Source of the DNA: Flavobacterium caseinilyticum
Lineage (GTDB): Bacteria > Bacteroidota > Bacteroidia > Flavobacteriales > Flavobacteriaceae
Length of the DNA: 64,000 nt
NCBI RefSeq assembly: GCF_004349085.1
Contig: NZ_SMFM01000007.1
Span: 62,001 to 126,000, forward strand
Direction: 5' to 3'
The notes under the pieces: model-generated
The model's database searches: none
What the model was told of the DNA's origin: nothing
What the model saw: the letters and a program-made list of their open reading frames with translations, nothing else
Part shown: piece by piece, positions 26,583 to 35,877 of the stretch
Layout of the letters: the number at the start of each line of letters is the position of its first letter
Position numbering within the stretch: position 1 is the first letter of the stretch
Translations under genes and position numbers: made by a program

Positions 26583-28016
26583 TTATAAATTTTCTATGAA
26601 TTTAGTTAATAAATGAACACCAAAAGCTGTTGCATGTTTACTTTTTGCAAATTCGTCATCTCCAAATGCCACTCCTGCCACATCAAGATGTGCCCAAGCT
26701 TTATGTTCTTGCGTAAAATATTCTAAAAATTTGGCAGCACTTATGGCTCCGGCAACTGGTTTTCCGCTATAATTTTTGACATCGGCAATATCGCTATCAA
26801 TATCTGATTTGTAAGCGTCCCAAAGCGGTAAAGGCCACAATCGTTCCCCTATTGAATCTCCGCTTTCTTGCAATTTCCTCGCCATTTCTACATTATTGGT
26901 AAACAATGCACCACATTCATAGCCTAGAGTTGCCACGCTGCTTCCGGTCAGTGTAGCAATATCAACGATATATTCAGGTTTGAAATTTTTAATTAAGTAC
27001 GATAATCCATCCGCTAATACAAGTCGGCCTTCAGCATCCGTATCAATAATTTCTATCGAATGTCCGCTGTAACTATGAATTACGTCGCTGGGTAAAAATG
27101 ATTTGGCATCCACAGCATTTTCAGCACAAGGAACAATTGCAGTTACTTTTATAGGTAGTTGTAAATCAGCAATTAGTTGCATCGCACCGAATACAGCGCC
27201 ACCACCGGCCATGTCACATTTCATATGAACCATTCCGGCTGTTTTTATGTTTAATCCTCCGGTATCGAAAGTGATTCCTTTTCCAACAAGCCCAACATGT
27301 TTCATGTGTTTTACTTCGGTAGTTGGAGTATAATTCATGATAATAAACTGTGGTTCATTTTCACTACCTTTTCCAACAGCCAAAAATGCACCAAGACCAA
27401 CAATTTTTGAAGCTTCATAACCAAGAACTTCAACATCAAATCCGTATTTTTCTCCAGTTTCCTTGGCCCAAATCGCCAAGTATTTTGGATTGATTGTGTT
27501 AGGTGGCAAATCGACCAAATTATAAGTACTCAGTTGCGCTTTTGCAATTTTAATTCCTTTTGTGGCTGCAGCCAAATAATCATTTTCCGTCACCAAATTC
27601 AAGGTAAATTCAGAATTTAAAAAAGGATGTTCTTCTTTTTCGGATTTAAAATGACCTAAATTATACGTTCCCAAAAGCAAACCGGAAATCATTGCTTCAA
27701 TTTGTTCTTCAACACATTGTTCTGGTATAACTAAAGCAACATTCGAACTGAAATTTTCTTTCTGTTTGGATGAAATACGTCTAAAAATAGTTTTTAAAGA
27801 TTTGTAATCAATCGTTTTTCCCAAACCAATAAAAATATACGTATTGTCATTTTTTTCGGCTACGTAGTGTGTATCTTTTTTTCCAAAAAAAACTTTGGAG
27901 GCAATCTCCAGTCCATGGAATGCTATAGGAACAATACTTTTTGAATAGGTTTCAAAAACCGGAATCAAAATTGTACCTGAAAAACTATCTAAATTTGTAA
28001 TTGTTTTTGTTATCAT
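26583..28016 (-). CDS. M17 leucyl-aminopeptidase family protein
   Basis: This 477-residue protein has the M17 two-metal site: VGKGITFDTGGLNIK near 245-260, HMKCDMAGGGAV near 268-280 and IDTDAEGRLVLADGL near 325-340, matching the PepA signature NTDAEGRL with Asp in place of Asn. The N-terminal macro-like domain is shorter and diverged. It is cytoplasmic, without a signal peptide, and removes N-terminal residues or cleaves Cys-Gly-like dipeptides. It is coupled with an ATP-grasp ligase (3-bp gap) and preceded by an esterase, which suggests it trims or recycles the ligase product rather than acting as the general PepA. Confidence 0.88.
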   Translation of the reverse strand: MITKTITNLDSFSGTILIPVFETYSKSIVPIAFHGLEIASKVFFGKKDTHYVAEKNDNTYIFIGLGKTIDYKSLKTIFRRISSKQKENFSSNVALVIPEQCVEEQIEAMISGLLLGTYNLGHFKSEKEEHPFLNSEFTLNLVTENDYLAAATKGIKIAKAQLSTYNLVDLPPNTINPKYLAIWAKETGEKYGFDVEVLGYEASKIVGLGAFLAVGKGSENEPQFIIMNYTPTTEVKHMKHVGLVGKGITFDTGGLNIKTAGMVHMKCDMAGGGAVFGAMQLIADLQLPIKVTAIVPCAENAVDAKSFLPSDVIHSYSGHSIEIIDTDAEGRLVLADGLSYLIKNFKPEYIVDIATLTGSSVATLGYECGALFTNNVEMARKLQESGDSIGERLWPLPLWDAYKSDIDSDIADVKNYSGKPVAGAISAAKFLEYFTQEHKAWAHLDVAGVAFGDDEFAKSKHATAFGVHLLTKFIENL

Positions 28017-28102
28017 TTTCTTTAATTTTTATAGCTTTTGGTTGAATTTTATAGAATTCTGTATGCTTTATTCTTAAGATTAAATTGTAATAAATTGTGC
28101 GT

Positions 28103-29239
28103 TTAAGAATTTTTTTTATTAAAAAACAACCACTCGATTGCCTTAGGAAATTCATCACTCCAATACGTTTCGCTGTGTTTTCCTTGCCTGTTAATACTTA
28201 AATTAATTTGAGATTTATCTTCTATAAATTGGTTCGAAAGTAAATCATTCTGAAACTTTTTTATGTGCTCAATCATCGTTTTACTTTCATCACCACCGGC
28301 ATATAAATATACTTTGGTGTCTGCTGTATTCGCTTTTTTTGCGTCAATTTTTAGTTCTGGAACCACCCAAAGTGATGGTGAAAAAATCATTAGCTTACCA
28401 AATGTTTCGGGATTCCTGAGGCCACTAAAAATACTGATTAATCCTCCCATGGAACTTCCTCCTATTCCTGTAAATTCACGTTCTTTTTTGGTTCTGAAAT
28501 TACTGTCAACGTAAGGTTTTAGTGTATCTGTTACAAAACGAATGTATTTCTTGCCTTGCCCTTTTCCCAAAACTGTTTTCCCTACATTATATTCCTTTAT
28601 GCGATCTTCCTCAGCGTGTTCTATGGCAATGATTATGATTTTTCCAATTTTATACTCGGACATAACTGCCAGTTTTTTGTCAATTTCCCAATTTCCAAAT
28701 TCAGCTTTTTCGTTGAACAAATTTTGGGCATCCTGCAAATACATCACCGGATAACTCTCACTCGAATGATCATAATCATGTGGTAAAAGCGCCCAAATTT
28801 TTCTTGTTTTGTTGAGTTGCGGAATTTTAAATTCATCCGATATCAACTGCACTTGTGGCAAATACGATTGTTTAAATGGCAACCAGTTTTTTCTCCACCT
28901 GGCAACATGTTCATTTTGTATTCCAGTATGCGCATCTGTCGAGCGATTTTCGGTTCGATTTCCATGGCTGTCAATTTCAACTTCACTCCAATCTCCTTTT
29001 GTAAATTTATACAAAAGCATAGCAGGATAATCAAAATCATGAGAAAATTTGTAGTGATATGAACCGTTTCCAATCTTTTCCATCACAAATTCTTTGTCCT
29101 GTGTTCGCCAATTATTAAAATTTCCTGAAATATAAACCGGTCGAGAATCATCTTCGTCAGTTGTCAGAATTATGTGTAATCCTGTATTTATTATAGAATC
29201 GCTTAGATCTTGATTAAAGGTGGTATTATCTGTATTCAT
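28103..29239 (-). CDS. Esterase with N-terminal CBM48/E-set-like domain
   Basis: This 378-residue protein has an immunoglobulin-like carbohydrate-binding module type N-terminus (PVYISGNFNNWRTQDKEF near 33-50). A putative esterase domain of the Fes/esterase-D group follows, with VMYLQDAQNLF near 167 and nucleophile GGSSMGGLISIFSG near 255. The terminal His is probably in NRQGKHSETYW. No signal peptide is seen. It is the first gene of the - strand block, 86 bp before the aminopeptidase gene. Family members hydrolyse enterobactin-like esters or acyl esters; the actual substrate is unknown. Confidence 0.8.
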   Translation of the reverse strand: MNTDNTTFNQDLSDSIINTGLHIILTTDEDDSRPVYISGNFNNWRTQDKEFVMEKIGNGSYHYKFSHDFDYPAMLLYKFTKGDWSEVEIDSHGNRTENRSTDAHTGIQNEHVARWRKNWLPFKQSYLPQVQLISDEFKIPQLNKTRKIWALLPHDYDHSSESYPVMYLQDAQNLFNEKAEFGNWEIDKKLAVMSEYKIGKIIIIAIEHAEEDRIKEYNVGKTVLGKGQGKKYIRFVTDTLKPYVDSNFRTKKEREFTGIGGSSMGGLISIFSGLRNPETFGKLMIFSPSLWVVPELKIDAKKANTADTKVYLYAGGDESKTMIEHIKKFQNDLLSNQFIEDKSQINLSINRQGKHSETYWSDEFPKAIEWLFFNKKNS

Positions 29240-29310
29240 TACGTGTATGCGCTTCTTTAATTATAAATAATAGTAAATATAGTTGATTGCCATTGGAAAT
29301 AAAAGAAAAA

Positions 29311-29350
29311 AGAAAACCCAATAGCAAATGAATTTCCTATTGGGTTTTCT
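29311..29350 (-). terminator. Intrinsic terminator at the end of the his operon
   Basis: A perfect 14-bp stem (29311-29324 with 29337-29350) flanks a 12-nt loop and is followed on the - strand by a TTTTTTC-rich tract. It begins 18 bp after the hisIE stop. Confidence 0.9.
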
Positions 29351-29368
29351 AAATATGAATGAAATAAA

Positions 29369-29974
29369 TTAATTTTTCTTCTGGCGACTTTTCAAAACTT
29401 CAACAACATCATCTAATTTAAAACCTTTGGCTTGCAATAAAATAAGATAATGAAATAGTAAATCAGCACTTTCGCCTAAGAATAAATCGTCGTTGTCATC
29501 TTTAGCTTCGATCACCACTTCAATGGCTTCCTCTCCTACTTTCTGTGCAATTTTGTTCATCCCTAATTTAAACAAGGAAGCCACATAACTTTTCTCAGAG
29601 TCTGCATTTTCTTTTCGAAGTTGAATCGTATCCTCTAACGTTGTTAAAAAGCCATAATCCTCCTTGTTTTCGTCTGCCCAACATGTATCAGTTCCCTTGT
29701 GACACGTTGGTCCTTCTGGTTTTACCTGAATTAATAACGTATCATTATCACAGTCGTTTTTGATGTCAATCAGATTCAGAAAATTGCCACTTTCTTCGCC
29801 TTTTGTCCAAAGTCTTTGTTTGGTACGACTATAAAATGTTACTTTTTTAGTTTCCACCGTTTTTTGATACGCTTCAGCATTCATGAAACCCAACATCAAA
29901 ACCGTTTTGGTTTCGCTGTCTTGAATGATGGCTGGAATTAATCCGTCTGTATTTTTTGAGAAATCTATGTTCAT
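29369..29974 (-). CDS. hisIE: HisIE: phosphoribosyl-AMP cyclohydrolase / phosphoribosyl-ATP pyrophosphatase
   Basis: This is a 201-residue fusion. The N-terminal HisI part (1-105) has MLGFMNAEAYQKT, FYSRTKQRLWTKGEESGN and the zinc site GPTCHKGTDTCW. The C-terminal HisE part has TLEDTIQLRK, the QKVGEEAIEVVIEAK helix and a GESADLLFHYL acidic motif. It removes pyrophosphate from phosphoribosyl-ATP and opens the ring, steps two and three of histidine synthesis. It is the last gene of the operon. The fusion is usual for Bacteroidota. A terminator follows at 29311. Confidence 0.95.
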   Translation of the reverse strand: MNIDFSKNTDGLIPAIIQDSETKTVLMLGFMNAEAYQKTVETKKVTFYSRTKQRLWTKGEESGNFLNLIDIKNDCDNDTLLIQVKPEGPTCHKGTDTCWADENKEDYGFLTTLEDTIQLRKENADSEKSYVASLFKLGMNKIAQKVGEEAIEVVIEAKDDNDDLFLGESADLLFHYLILLQAKGFKLDDVVEVLKSRQKKN

Positions 29975-30057
29975 TTTTTTTATTTAAAGATTAAAAAATT
30001 AAAGATTGAAAGATTGTCTAATCGGATTTTCTTTTCTCTTTATTCTATTATCTGTTT

Positions 30058-30813
30058 CTATATCCTAACTTCGATATTATTATTTTTAAGCTCTGTTTTT
30101 AATGTCTTGATTTCAATTTCTTTAAAATGAAATACGCTCGCGGCCAAAGCTGCATCTGCTTTTCCATCCAAAAAAGTATCCACAAAATGTTGTATGTTTC
30201 CCGCACCACCGGAAGCTATTATCGGAATATTAACTAATTCCGAAAGTCTAGCCAAAGCTTCATTAGCAAACCCGTTTTTAGTTCCGTCATTATCCATTGA
30301 CGTGAATAAGATTTCGCCTGCGCCGCGTTCTTCAACTTCTTTCGCCCAATCAAATAAATTCAATTCTGTAGGTACTTTTCCACCCACTAAATGAACAATC
30401 CATTGACCGTCAATTTGCTTTGCATCAATCGCAACAACGACACATTGACTTCCGAATTTTTGAGCCAAATCATTAATTAACTGTGGATTTTTTACAGCAG
30501 ATGAATTAATCGAAACCTTATCCGCACCGTTTTGCAACAATATTTCAACATCTTTTACAGATGAAATTCCACCACCAACAGTAAACGGAATATTAATCGT
30601 TGAAGCTACTTTTCGAACCAAATCAACTAGGGTTTTTCTTCTTTCTTCCGTTGCCGAAATATCCAAAAAAACCAATTCATCAGCACCTTCATCCGAATAT
30701 ATTTTGGCCAGTTCCACGGGATCTCCGGCATCCCGTAAGTCTACAAAATTAACACCTTTTACGGTTCTTCCGTTTTTTATATCGAGACAGGGAATAATTC
30801 TTTTTGTTAACAT
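30058..30813 (-). CDS. hisF: HisF: imidazole glycerol phosphate synthase, cyclase subunit
   Basis: This 251-residue TIM barrel starts [23 protein letters not shown] with the catalytic Asp11, and has the second catalytic Asp in [14 protein letters not shown]. Phosphate-binding loops are GGGIS and ASGGAGN. With HisH it turns PRFAR and ammonia into imidazole glycerol phosphate and AICAR. It lies 83 bp upstream of hisIE and 63 bp downstream of hisA; both spacers contain small repeats. Length and motifs are normal. Confidence 0.96.
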   Translation of the reverse strand: MLTKRIIPCLDIKNGRTVKGVNFVDLRDAGDPVELAKIYSDEGADELVFLDISATEERRKTLVDLVRKVASTINIPFTVGGGISSVKDVEILLQNGADKVSINSSAVKNPQLINDLAQKFGSQCVVVAIDAKQIDGQWIVHLVGGKVPTELNLFDWAKEVEERGAGEILFTSMDNDGTKNGFANEALARLSELVNIPIIASGGAGNIQHFVDTFLDGKADAALAASVFHFKEIEIKTLKTELKNNNIEVRI

Positions 30814-30829
30814 CGTTTTATTGTTTTAC

Positions 30830-30870
30830 GTAGAGACGCACTGTAGAGACGCACTGCAGTGCGTCTCTAC
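30830..30870. repeat. GTAGAGACGCACTG palindromic repeat between hisA and hisF
   Basis: Two tandem copies of GTAGAGACGCACTG (30830-30843 and 30843-30856, sharing one base) are followed by the inverted copy at 30857-30870, making a perfect 28-bp palindrome. The same sequence type is a frequent intergenic repeat in Bacteroidota and cyanobacteria as I recall; this was not searched. Confidence 0.75.
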
Positions 30871-30876
30871 TTAAAC

Positions 30877-31599
30877 CTACATTATGATAAATTGTTCTAA
30901 CTGTTTCAATGAAATTCGTCCCTCGTAAATCGCCTTTCCGATTATCGTTCCTTCACAACCCAATTCGGCTAGTCTTGGCAACTCGTCAAAAGTAGAAATT
31001 CCTCCTGAAGCAATTAATTTTATTCCTTTGGCTTCATCCAAAATTTTTGCATATAAATCAAAAGATGGTCCTTCAAGCATGCCGTCTTTGGCGATATCCG
31101 TACAAATTACATACTGAATTCCTTTATGTTGGTAGTCTTGTATAAAAGGAATCAAATCTTCGTTTGAATCTTCCAACCAACCGGAAACCGCTACTTTTTC
31201 ATTATTCGCATCTGCTCCCAAAATAATTTTATCAGAACCATATTCTGCAATCCATTTTTCGAATAGTTCTCTATTCTTCACGGCAATACTTCCACCTGTA
31301 ATTTGATTCGCACCACTTTCAAACGCAATTTTTAAATCGGAATCCGATTTTAATCCACCACCAAAATCAATTTTTAATTTGGTATGAGTAGCAATCTGCT
31401 CCAGTATTTTATAATTCACAATTTGGCTTGACTTTGCTCCGTCTAAATCAACCAAGTGCAAATATTCAATTCCATGTGCTTCAAATGACTTAGCCACTTC
31501 AAGCGGATTCTCGTTGTAGATGATTTTGGTATTGTAATCGCCTTTTGATAAGCGAACACATTTTCCGTCTATGATATCTATTGCGGGTATTATTCTCAT
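30877..31599 (-). CDS. hisA: HisA: ProFAR isomerase
   Basis: This 240-residue TIM barrel opens [22 protein letters not shown] with catalytic Asp8. The second catalytic Asp lies in [14 protein letters not shown] near 130, and the phosphate loops are DFGGGLK and ASGGIST. It performs the Amadori isomerisation of ProFAR to PRFAR. It is paralogous to HisF, and both are distinct and complete here. It lies 47 bp after hisH. Confidence 0.96.
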   Translation of the reverse strand: MRIIPAIDIIDGKCVRLSKGDYNTKIIYNENPLEVAKSFEAHGIEYLHLVDLDGAKSSQIVNYKILEQIATHTKLKIDFGGGLKSDSDLKIAFESGANQITGGSIAVKNRELFEKWIAEYGSDKIILGADANNEKVAVSGWLEDSNEDLIPFIQDYQHKGIQYVICTDIAKDGMLEGPSFDLYAKILDEAKGIKLIASGGISTFDELPRLAELGCEGTIIGKAIYEGRISLKQLEQFIIM

Positions 31600-31646
31600 T
31601 TTAATTAGTCTTAAAGTTTGTAAGTCGAAAGTCTTAAAGAATCAAC

Positions 31647-32228
31647 TTAAAGTTTTAAAAAATTTCCTAAAATTTGCTCTCCAATATCGCCACTTTTTTC
31701 CGGGTGAAATTGTGTTCCGTAGAAATTATCTTTTTGTAAAGCTGAAGCATATTCAACTTCATAATCAGTTGTAGCAATGGCTTCAGGGCAATTAGGAGCA
31801 TAAAAACTATGCACTAAATACATATATTCATTTTCAGAAATTCCGTTGAATAAATCCGATTTCAAATTGTAAATTTGGTTCCAGCCCATCTGTGGCACTT
31901 TAACTTTTGGCGTAAATTTGATCACATCAACATCAAAAATTCCTAAACCTGTAGTGTTTCCTTCCTCTGATTTGTTGCACATCAATTGCATGCCCAAACA
32001 GATTCCCAAAACGGGTTGTTTCAAGGTTGGAATTAATACATCAAGACCACTGTCAATAAGCATTTTCATTGCAAAACTAGCTTCGCCTACACCCGGAAAT
32101 ATCACCCGGTCTGCAGCCTTAATTTCTTTCCAATCATTACTCAAAACAGCCTCAAAACCTAATCTTTCAATGGCGAATTTTATGCTTTGAATATTTCCTG
32201 CGCCGTAATTTATGATTACTATTTTCAT
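31647..32228 (-). CDS. hisH: HisH: imidazole glycerol phosphate synthase, glutaminase subunit
   Basis: This 193-residue class I glutamine amidotransferase begins MKIVIINYGAGNIQSIKFAIERLG. It has the nucleophile Cys in LGICLGMQLMC near 77 and His/Glu in TQFHPEKSG near 175. It feeds ammonia through HisF. It sits between hisB and hisA in the operon. The 77-bp spacer before it contains a long GTTTAAA-type inverted repeat. Features are typical throughout. Confidence 0.96.
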   Translation of the reverse strand: MKIVIINYGAGNIQSIKFAIERLGFEAVLSNDWKEIKAADRVIFPGVGEASFAMKMLIDSGLDVLIPTLKQPVLGICLGMQLMCNKSEEGNTTGLGIFDVDVIKFTPKVKVPQMGWNQIYNLKSDLFNGISENEYMYLVHSFYAPNCPEAIATTDYEVEYASALQKDNFYGTQFHPEKSGDIGEQILGNFLKL

Positions 32229-32251
32229 TTTACTTTTGTTTCAAGTTTAAA

Positions 32252-32301
32252 GTTTAAAGTTTAAAGTTGCTCGAGTCAACCTGAAACTTTAAACTTTAAA
32301 C
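32252..32301. repeat. GTTTAAA-type inverted repeat between hisB and hisH
   Basis: Tandem heptamers GTTTAAA form the left arm (32252-32268), and their exact 17-bp complement lies at 32285-32301, separated by a 16-nt loop that includes CTCGAG. More heptamers extend the left side to 32245. A related string is found at 33447-33475 between hisC and hisB. The hairpin could modulate operon stoichiometry; no T tract follows on the - strand. Confidence 0.75.
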
Positions 32302-32305
32302 AATT

Positions 32306-33442
32306 TTACAACATTCCTTTCGTACTTGGCAAAATCATCTTTTCTGTATCGCGTTTTACTGCTACTTTTATCGCTTTTGCAAAAGCTTTAAAAATCGCTT
32401 CAATCTTGTGATGTTCGTTCGTTCCTTCTGCTTTGATATTGATGTTCGCTTTAGCACCGTCTGAGAATGATTTGAAGAAATGATAAAACATCTCTGTTGG
32501 CATTTTTCCAACCATTTCACGTTTGAATTCGGTTTCCCAAACCAGCCAGTTTCTGCCTCCAAAATCAATGGCAACTTGCGCTAAACAGTCATCCATTGGT
32601 AAACAAAAACCGTATCTTTCTATTCCTAACTTATTTCCTAATGCTTTTGCAAAAACTTCTCCAAGTGCAATTGCTGTATCTTCAATCGTGTGGTGTTCAT
32701 CCACTTCTAAATCCCCTTTTACTAGGATTTCTAAATCCATTTGTCCGTGACGCGCAATTTGGTCCAGCATGTGGTCAAAAAAGGCAATTCCTGTTTCGAT
32801 TTTGCTTTTCCCAGTTCCGTCAAGGTTTAAGTTTATGTAAATATCCGTTTCATTCGTTTTTCTTTCTATCGAAGCTGAACGCTCTTCTAATTTCAAAAAC
32901 TCATAAATCACTTTCCAATCAGTCGTTTGTAAAGCAATAACCGAATCCAATTCATTTCTTTTAGAGGATATTTCATCACCTCCCAAAGCTTCATCTCTGT
33001 TAATAAAAATCGCTTTTGAACCCAAGTTTTTGGCTAATTCCACATCAGTTATTCTGTCTCCGATGACGAATGAATTTTCTAAATCATATTCTGGATTGTC
33101 GATATATTGTGTCAACATTCCAGTCGCAGGTTTGCGAGTCGGTGCATTTTGGTACGGAAAAGTTTTATCGATAAATACTTCTTTAAAAACAACGCCTTCA
33201 TTTTCAAACGCTTTCATAATTAAGTTATGAACTGGCCAAAAGTTAATTTCAGGATGAGAATCAGTTCCCAAACCATCTTGATTTGTCACCATTACTAATT
33301 CAAAATCCAATTCCTTTGCTATTTTACCAAGATATTGAAAGGCATTTGGATAAAATTCTAATTTTTCAAAACTGTCTAATTGATAATCATTTGGTTCCAA
33401 AACCATTGTTCCGTCACGATCTATAAAAAGTATTTTTTTCAT
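32306..33442 (-). CDS. hisB: HisB: bifunctional histidinol-phosphatase / imidazoleglycerol-phosphate dehydratase
   Basis: This is a 378-residue fusion. The N-terminal HAD phosphatase (1-165) has [12 protein letters not shown] with the nucleophile Asp and [15 protein letters not shown]. The C-terminal IGPD domain has the manganese-binding repeats [28 protein letters not shown], and [18 protein letters not shown]. It carries out the dehydratase step and the phosphatase step. The fusion is like that of enterobacteria and many Bacteroidota. It lies 24 bp downstream of hisC. Confidence 0.96.
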   Translation of the reverse strand: MKKILFIDRDGTMVLEPNDYQLDSFEKLEFYPNAFQYLGKIAKELDFELVMVTNQDGLGTDSHPEINFWPVHNLIMKAFENEGVVFKEVFIDKTFPYQNAPTRKPATGMLTQYIDNPEYDLENSFVIGDRITDVELAKNLGSKAIFINRDEALGGDEISSKRNELDSVIALQTTDWKVIYEFLKLEERSASIERKTNETDIYINLNLDGTGKSKIETGIAFFDHMLDQIARHGQMDLEILVKGDLEVDEHHTIEDTAIALGEVFAKALGNKLGIERYGFCLPMDDCLAQVAIDFGGRNWLVWETEFKREMVGKMPTEMFYHFFKSFSDGAKANINIKAEGTNEHHKIEAIFKAFAKAIKVAVKRDTEKMILPSTKGML

Positions 33443-33466
33443 TAAAAAAAGTTTAAAGTTTAAGGT

Positions 33467-34522
33467 TTAAAGTTGTTTTAAAACCTCAATTAATTTCATA
33501 TTTTCTTTTTCAGTTCCAACAGTAAAACGCAAACAATTATCGCATAATGGTTGGGTTGTTCGATTACGGATTACAATTCCTTTTGCAATCAATTCATCGT
33601 ATCTTTTATTGGCATCATCCACTTTTACCAAAATAAAATTAGCTTCTGTTGGATAAATTTTTTCGACAAATTTAATATCAAGTAATACTTTAAGTAATTC
33701 CTCTCTTTGTTTTATTATCGAATCAATTTCAGCTTTTATTTTATCTTTATCCTTTAATCGTTCTAAAGCCCTTTTTTGACTCAATTCATTCACATTATAC
33801 GGTGGTTTTATTTTATTTAAAACTGAAATTACTTCCGTAGAGGCATAACAAATTCCCAATCTAATTCCTGCCAGGCCATACGCTTTTGATAATGTTTGAG
33901 TGATGATCAAGTTTGGATATTCATCCAGTTCATTGCTCCAGCTATCTTTTTTAGAAAAATCAATATAAGCTTCATCAATCACTACTAATCCTTTGAAATT
34001 TTGCAAAAGGTACGCAACACTTTCATCTGAAAATGAATTTCCGGTTGGGTTATTTGGAGAACACAAAAAGATGATTTTTGTGTTTTCATTAACAGCTTCC
34101 ATAATTTTTTCAATTTGCGGTTGAAAATCATCCGAAAGCAATACTTCTTTGTTTTCTACGGCATTGATATTTGCCAAAACACTATACATTCCATACGTTG
34201 GTGGCAAAGTGATTACATTATCTTTTTTTGGTTCACAAAAAGCTCTGAACAATAAATCCAACACTTCATCACTTCCGTTACCTAATAAAATTTGATTCGT
34301 TTTCACAAATTTTTGTTTTGCCAAAACCTCTTTTACACTCATTTGTTGAGGATCCGGATAACGGTTTACGCCATTTTCAAATGGATTTTCATTAGCGTCC
34401 AAAAAAATCATTTCTGCAGTATCAAAATCCTCAAATTCATCGCGAGCCGAAGAATACGGTTTCATTTGCTTAACGTTTTCTCTGACCAAATTATTTATGT
34501 CGAAATTATTTTCCATCTTCAA
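33467..34522 (-). CDS. hisC: HisC: histidinol-phosphate aminotransferase
   Basis: This 351-residue PLP enzyme of fold type I has DANENPFENGVNRYPDP for substrate, LLGNGSDEVLDLLFRAF for the cofactor phosphate, SPNNPTGN, DEAYIDF with the pyridine-nitrogen Asp and TLSKAYGLAGIRLG with the Schiff-base lysine near 215. It transaminates imidazole-acetol phosphate with glutamate. Its start overlaps the hisD stop by 17 bases; an ATG two codons downstream (34516) is an alternative start that still overlaps. The operon position is standard. Confidence 0.95.
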   Translation of the reverse strand: MKMENNFDINNLVRENVKQMKPYSSARDEFEDFDTAEMIFLDANENPFENGVNRYPDPQQMSVKEVLAKQKFVKTNQILLGNGSDEVLDLLFRAFCEPKKDNVITLPPTYGMYSVLANINAVENKEVLLSDDFQPQIEKIMEAVNENTKIIFLCSPNNPTGNSFSDESVAYLLQNFKGLVVIDEAYIDFSKKDSWSNELDEYPNLIITQTLSKAYGLAGIRLGICYASTEVISVLNKIKPPYNVNELSQKRALERLKDKDKIKAEIDSIIKQREELLKVLLDIKFVEKIYPTEANFILVKVDDANKRYDELIAKGIVIRNRTTQPLCDNCLRFTVGTEKENMKLIEVLKQL

Positions 34523-35798
34523 TCGCTTTTAATCGTAATGTAACTGCATTTTTGTGTGCTTGTAATCCTTCAGCTTCTGCCATTATTTCAATCGCTTTCC
34601 CGATATTTTTTATTCCCTTTTCCGTTATTTTTTGAAAAGTCATCGTTTTCGTAAAACTATCCAGATTTACACCGCTATAATTTTTGGCATAACCATTAGT
34701 TGGCAATGTATGATTAGTCCCGGAAGCATAATCTCCGGCACTTTCAGGAGTATAATTCCCTATGAATACAGAACCCGCGTTTTGAACACCATTGCTGTAA
34801 AAATCATCAAATTCTGAGCAAATAATAAAGTGTTCCGGTCCGTATTCATTGATTAAGTCCAAAGCAATTTTATCATTTTCAACAAAAATCAATTTAGAAT
34901 TCGCAATCGCTTTTTCGGCAATCGCTTTTCTTGGCAACGATTCCAATTGTATTTGAATTTCAGTCTCTACGGCATCAATTAATTTCTTGGAAGTAGAAAC
35001 TAAAATTACTTGGCTATCCGCTCCGTGTTCTGCTTGTGATAACAAATCCGAAGCTACAAAAGCCGGAACTGCAGTCTCATCAGCAACAATCAGTAATTCT
35101 GATGGTCCAGCTGGCATATCTATTGCGACACCAAATTGTGTAGCCAATTGTTTTGCAACTGTCACAAATTGATTTCCGGGACCAAAAATTTTATACACTT
35201 TTGGAATCGTTTCTGTTCCAAAAGTCATTCCTGCAATAGCCTGAATTCCTCCTACTTTTAATATTTTTGTCACTCCACATAAATTTGCAGCGTACAAAAT
35301 CGCAGGATTTACAACTCCATTTTTATCCGGTGGCGAACAAAGAACAATTTCGTTACAACCAGCAATTTCTGCAGGAACAGCAAGCATTAAAACAGTAGAA
35401 AATAAAGGGGCGGTTCCACCAGGAATATATAATCCGATTTTTTGAATCGGTCTTTTTTCCTGCCAGCAATTTACTCCTTCAATTGTTTCTACAGCAACTC
35501 TATCCGTTTTTTGAGCAATATGAAATTTTGAAATATTAGATTTGGCTAACTCAATAGCTTCTTTCAACTCTGGAGAAACGGAAGCAATTGCCAAATCAAT
35601 TTCAGCTTTAGAAACTTCAATAGTATCAATTTTGGCACCATCAAAAAGCGACGTATATTTTGCAACAGCAACATCACCTTTCTTTTGAACTTCACTGAAA
35701 ATTTCTTTTACAGTGGCTTCAATGTCATCAATAGTTTTGGTAGGACGCTCTAAAATTGAGGACCAAGATTCTGCTTTAGGATTGTATATTTTATTCAT
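34506..35798 (-). CDS. hisD: HisD: histidinol dehydrogenase
   Basis: This 430-residue zinc enzyme oxidises histidinol to histidine in two NAD-dependent steps. Recognisable blocks are YIPGGTAPLFSTVLMLAVPA, GPGNQFVTVAKQL, MPAGPSELLIVADE, LLSQAEHGADSQ with the zinc-binding Gln and His, and YGPEHFIICSE. The C-terminal SGTNHTLPTNGYAKNYSGVN loop supplies residues across the dimer. It lies 79 bp after hisG and overlaps hisC. It is complete and typical. Confidence 0.96.
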   Translation of the reverse strand: MNKIYNPKAESWSSILERPTKTIDDIEATVKEIFSEVQKKGDVAVAKYTSLFDGAKIDTIEVSKAEIDLAIASVSPELKEAIELAKSNISKFHIAQKTDRVAVETIEGVNCWQEKRPIQKIGLYIPGGTAPLFSTVLMLAVPAEIAGCNEIVLCSPPDKNGVVNPAILYAANLCGVTKILKVGGIQAIAGMTFGTETIPKVYKIFGPGNQFVTVAKQLATQFGVAIDMPAGPSELLIVADETAVPAFVASDLLSQAEHGADSQVILVSTSKKLIDAVETEIQIQLESLPRKAIAEKAIANSKLIFVENDKIALDLINEYGPEHFIICSEFDDFYSNGVQNAGSVFIGNYTPESAGDYASGTNHTLPTNGYAKNYSGVNLDSFTKTMTFQKITEKGIKNIGKAIEIMAEAEGLQAHKNAVTLRLKAIEDGK

Positions 35799-35877
35799 TT
35801 ATAGTTTTATTCAAAGATTAAATAATAGAATTATTCCGTTTTTAAACTCATAATTCACAACTTATAATTTAAAATTC

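Noticed and set aside
32245-32301. GTTTAAA heptamers as a CRISPR array
   Set aside because: Units are 7 bp without spacers, and no cas genes are present.
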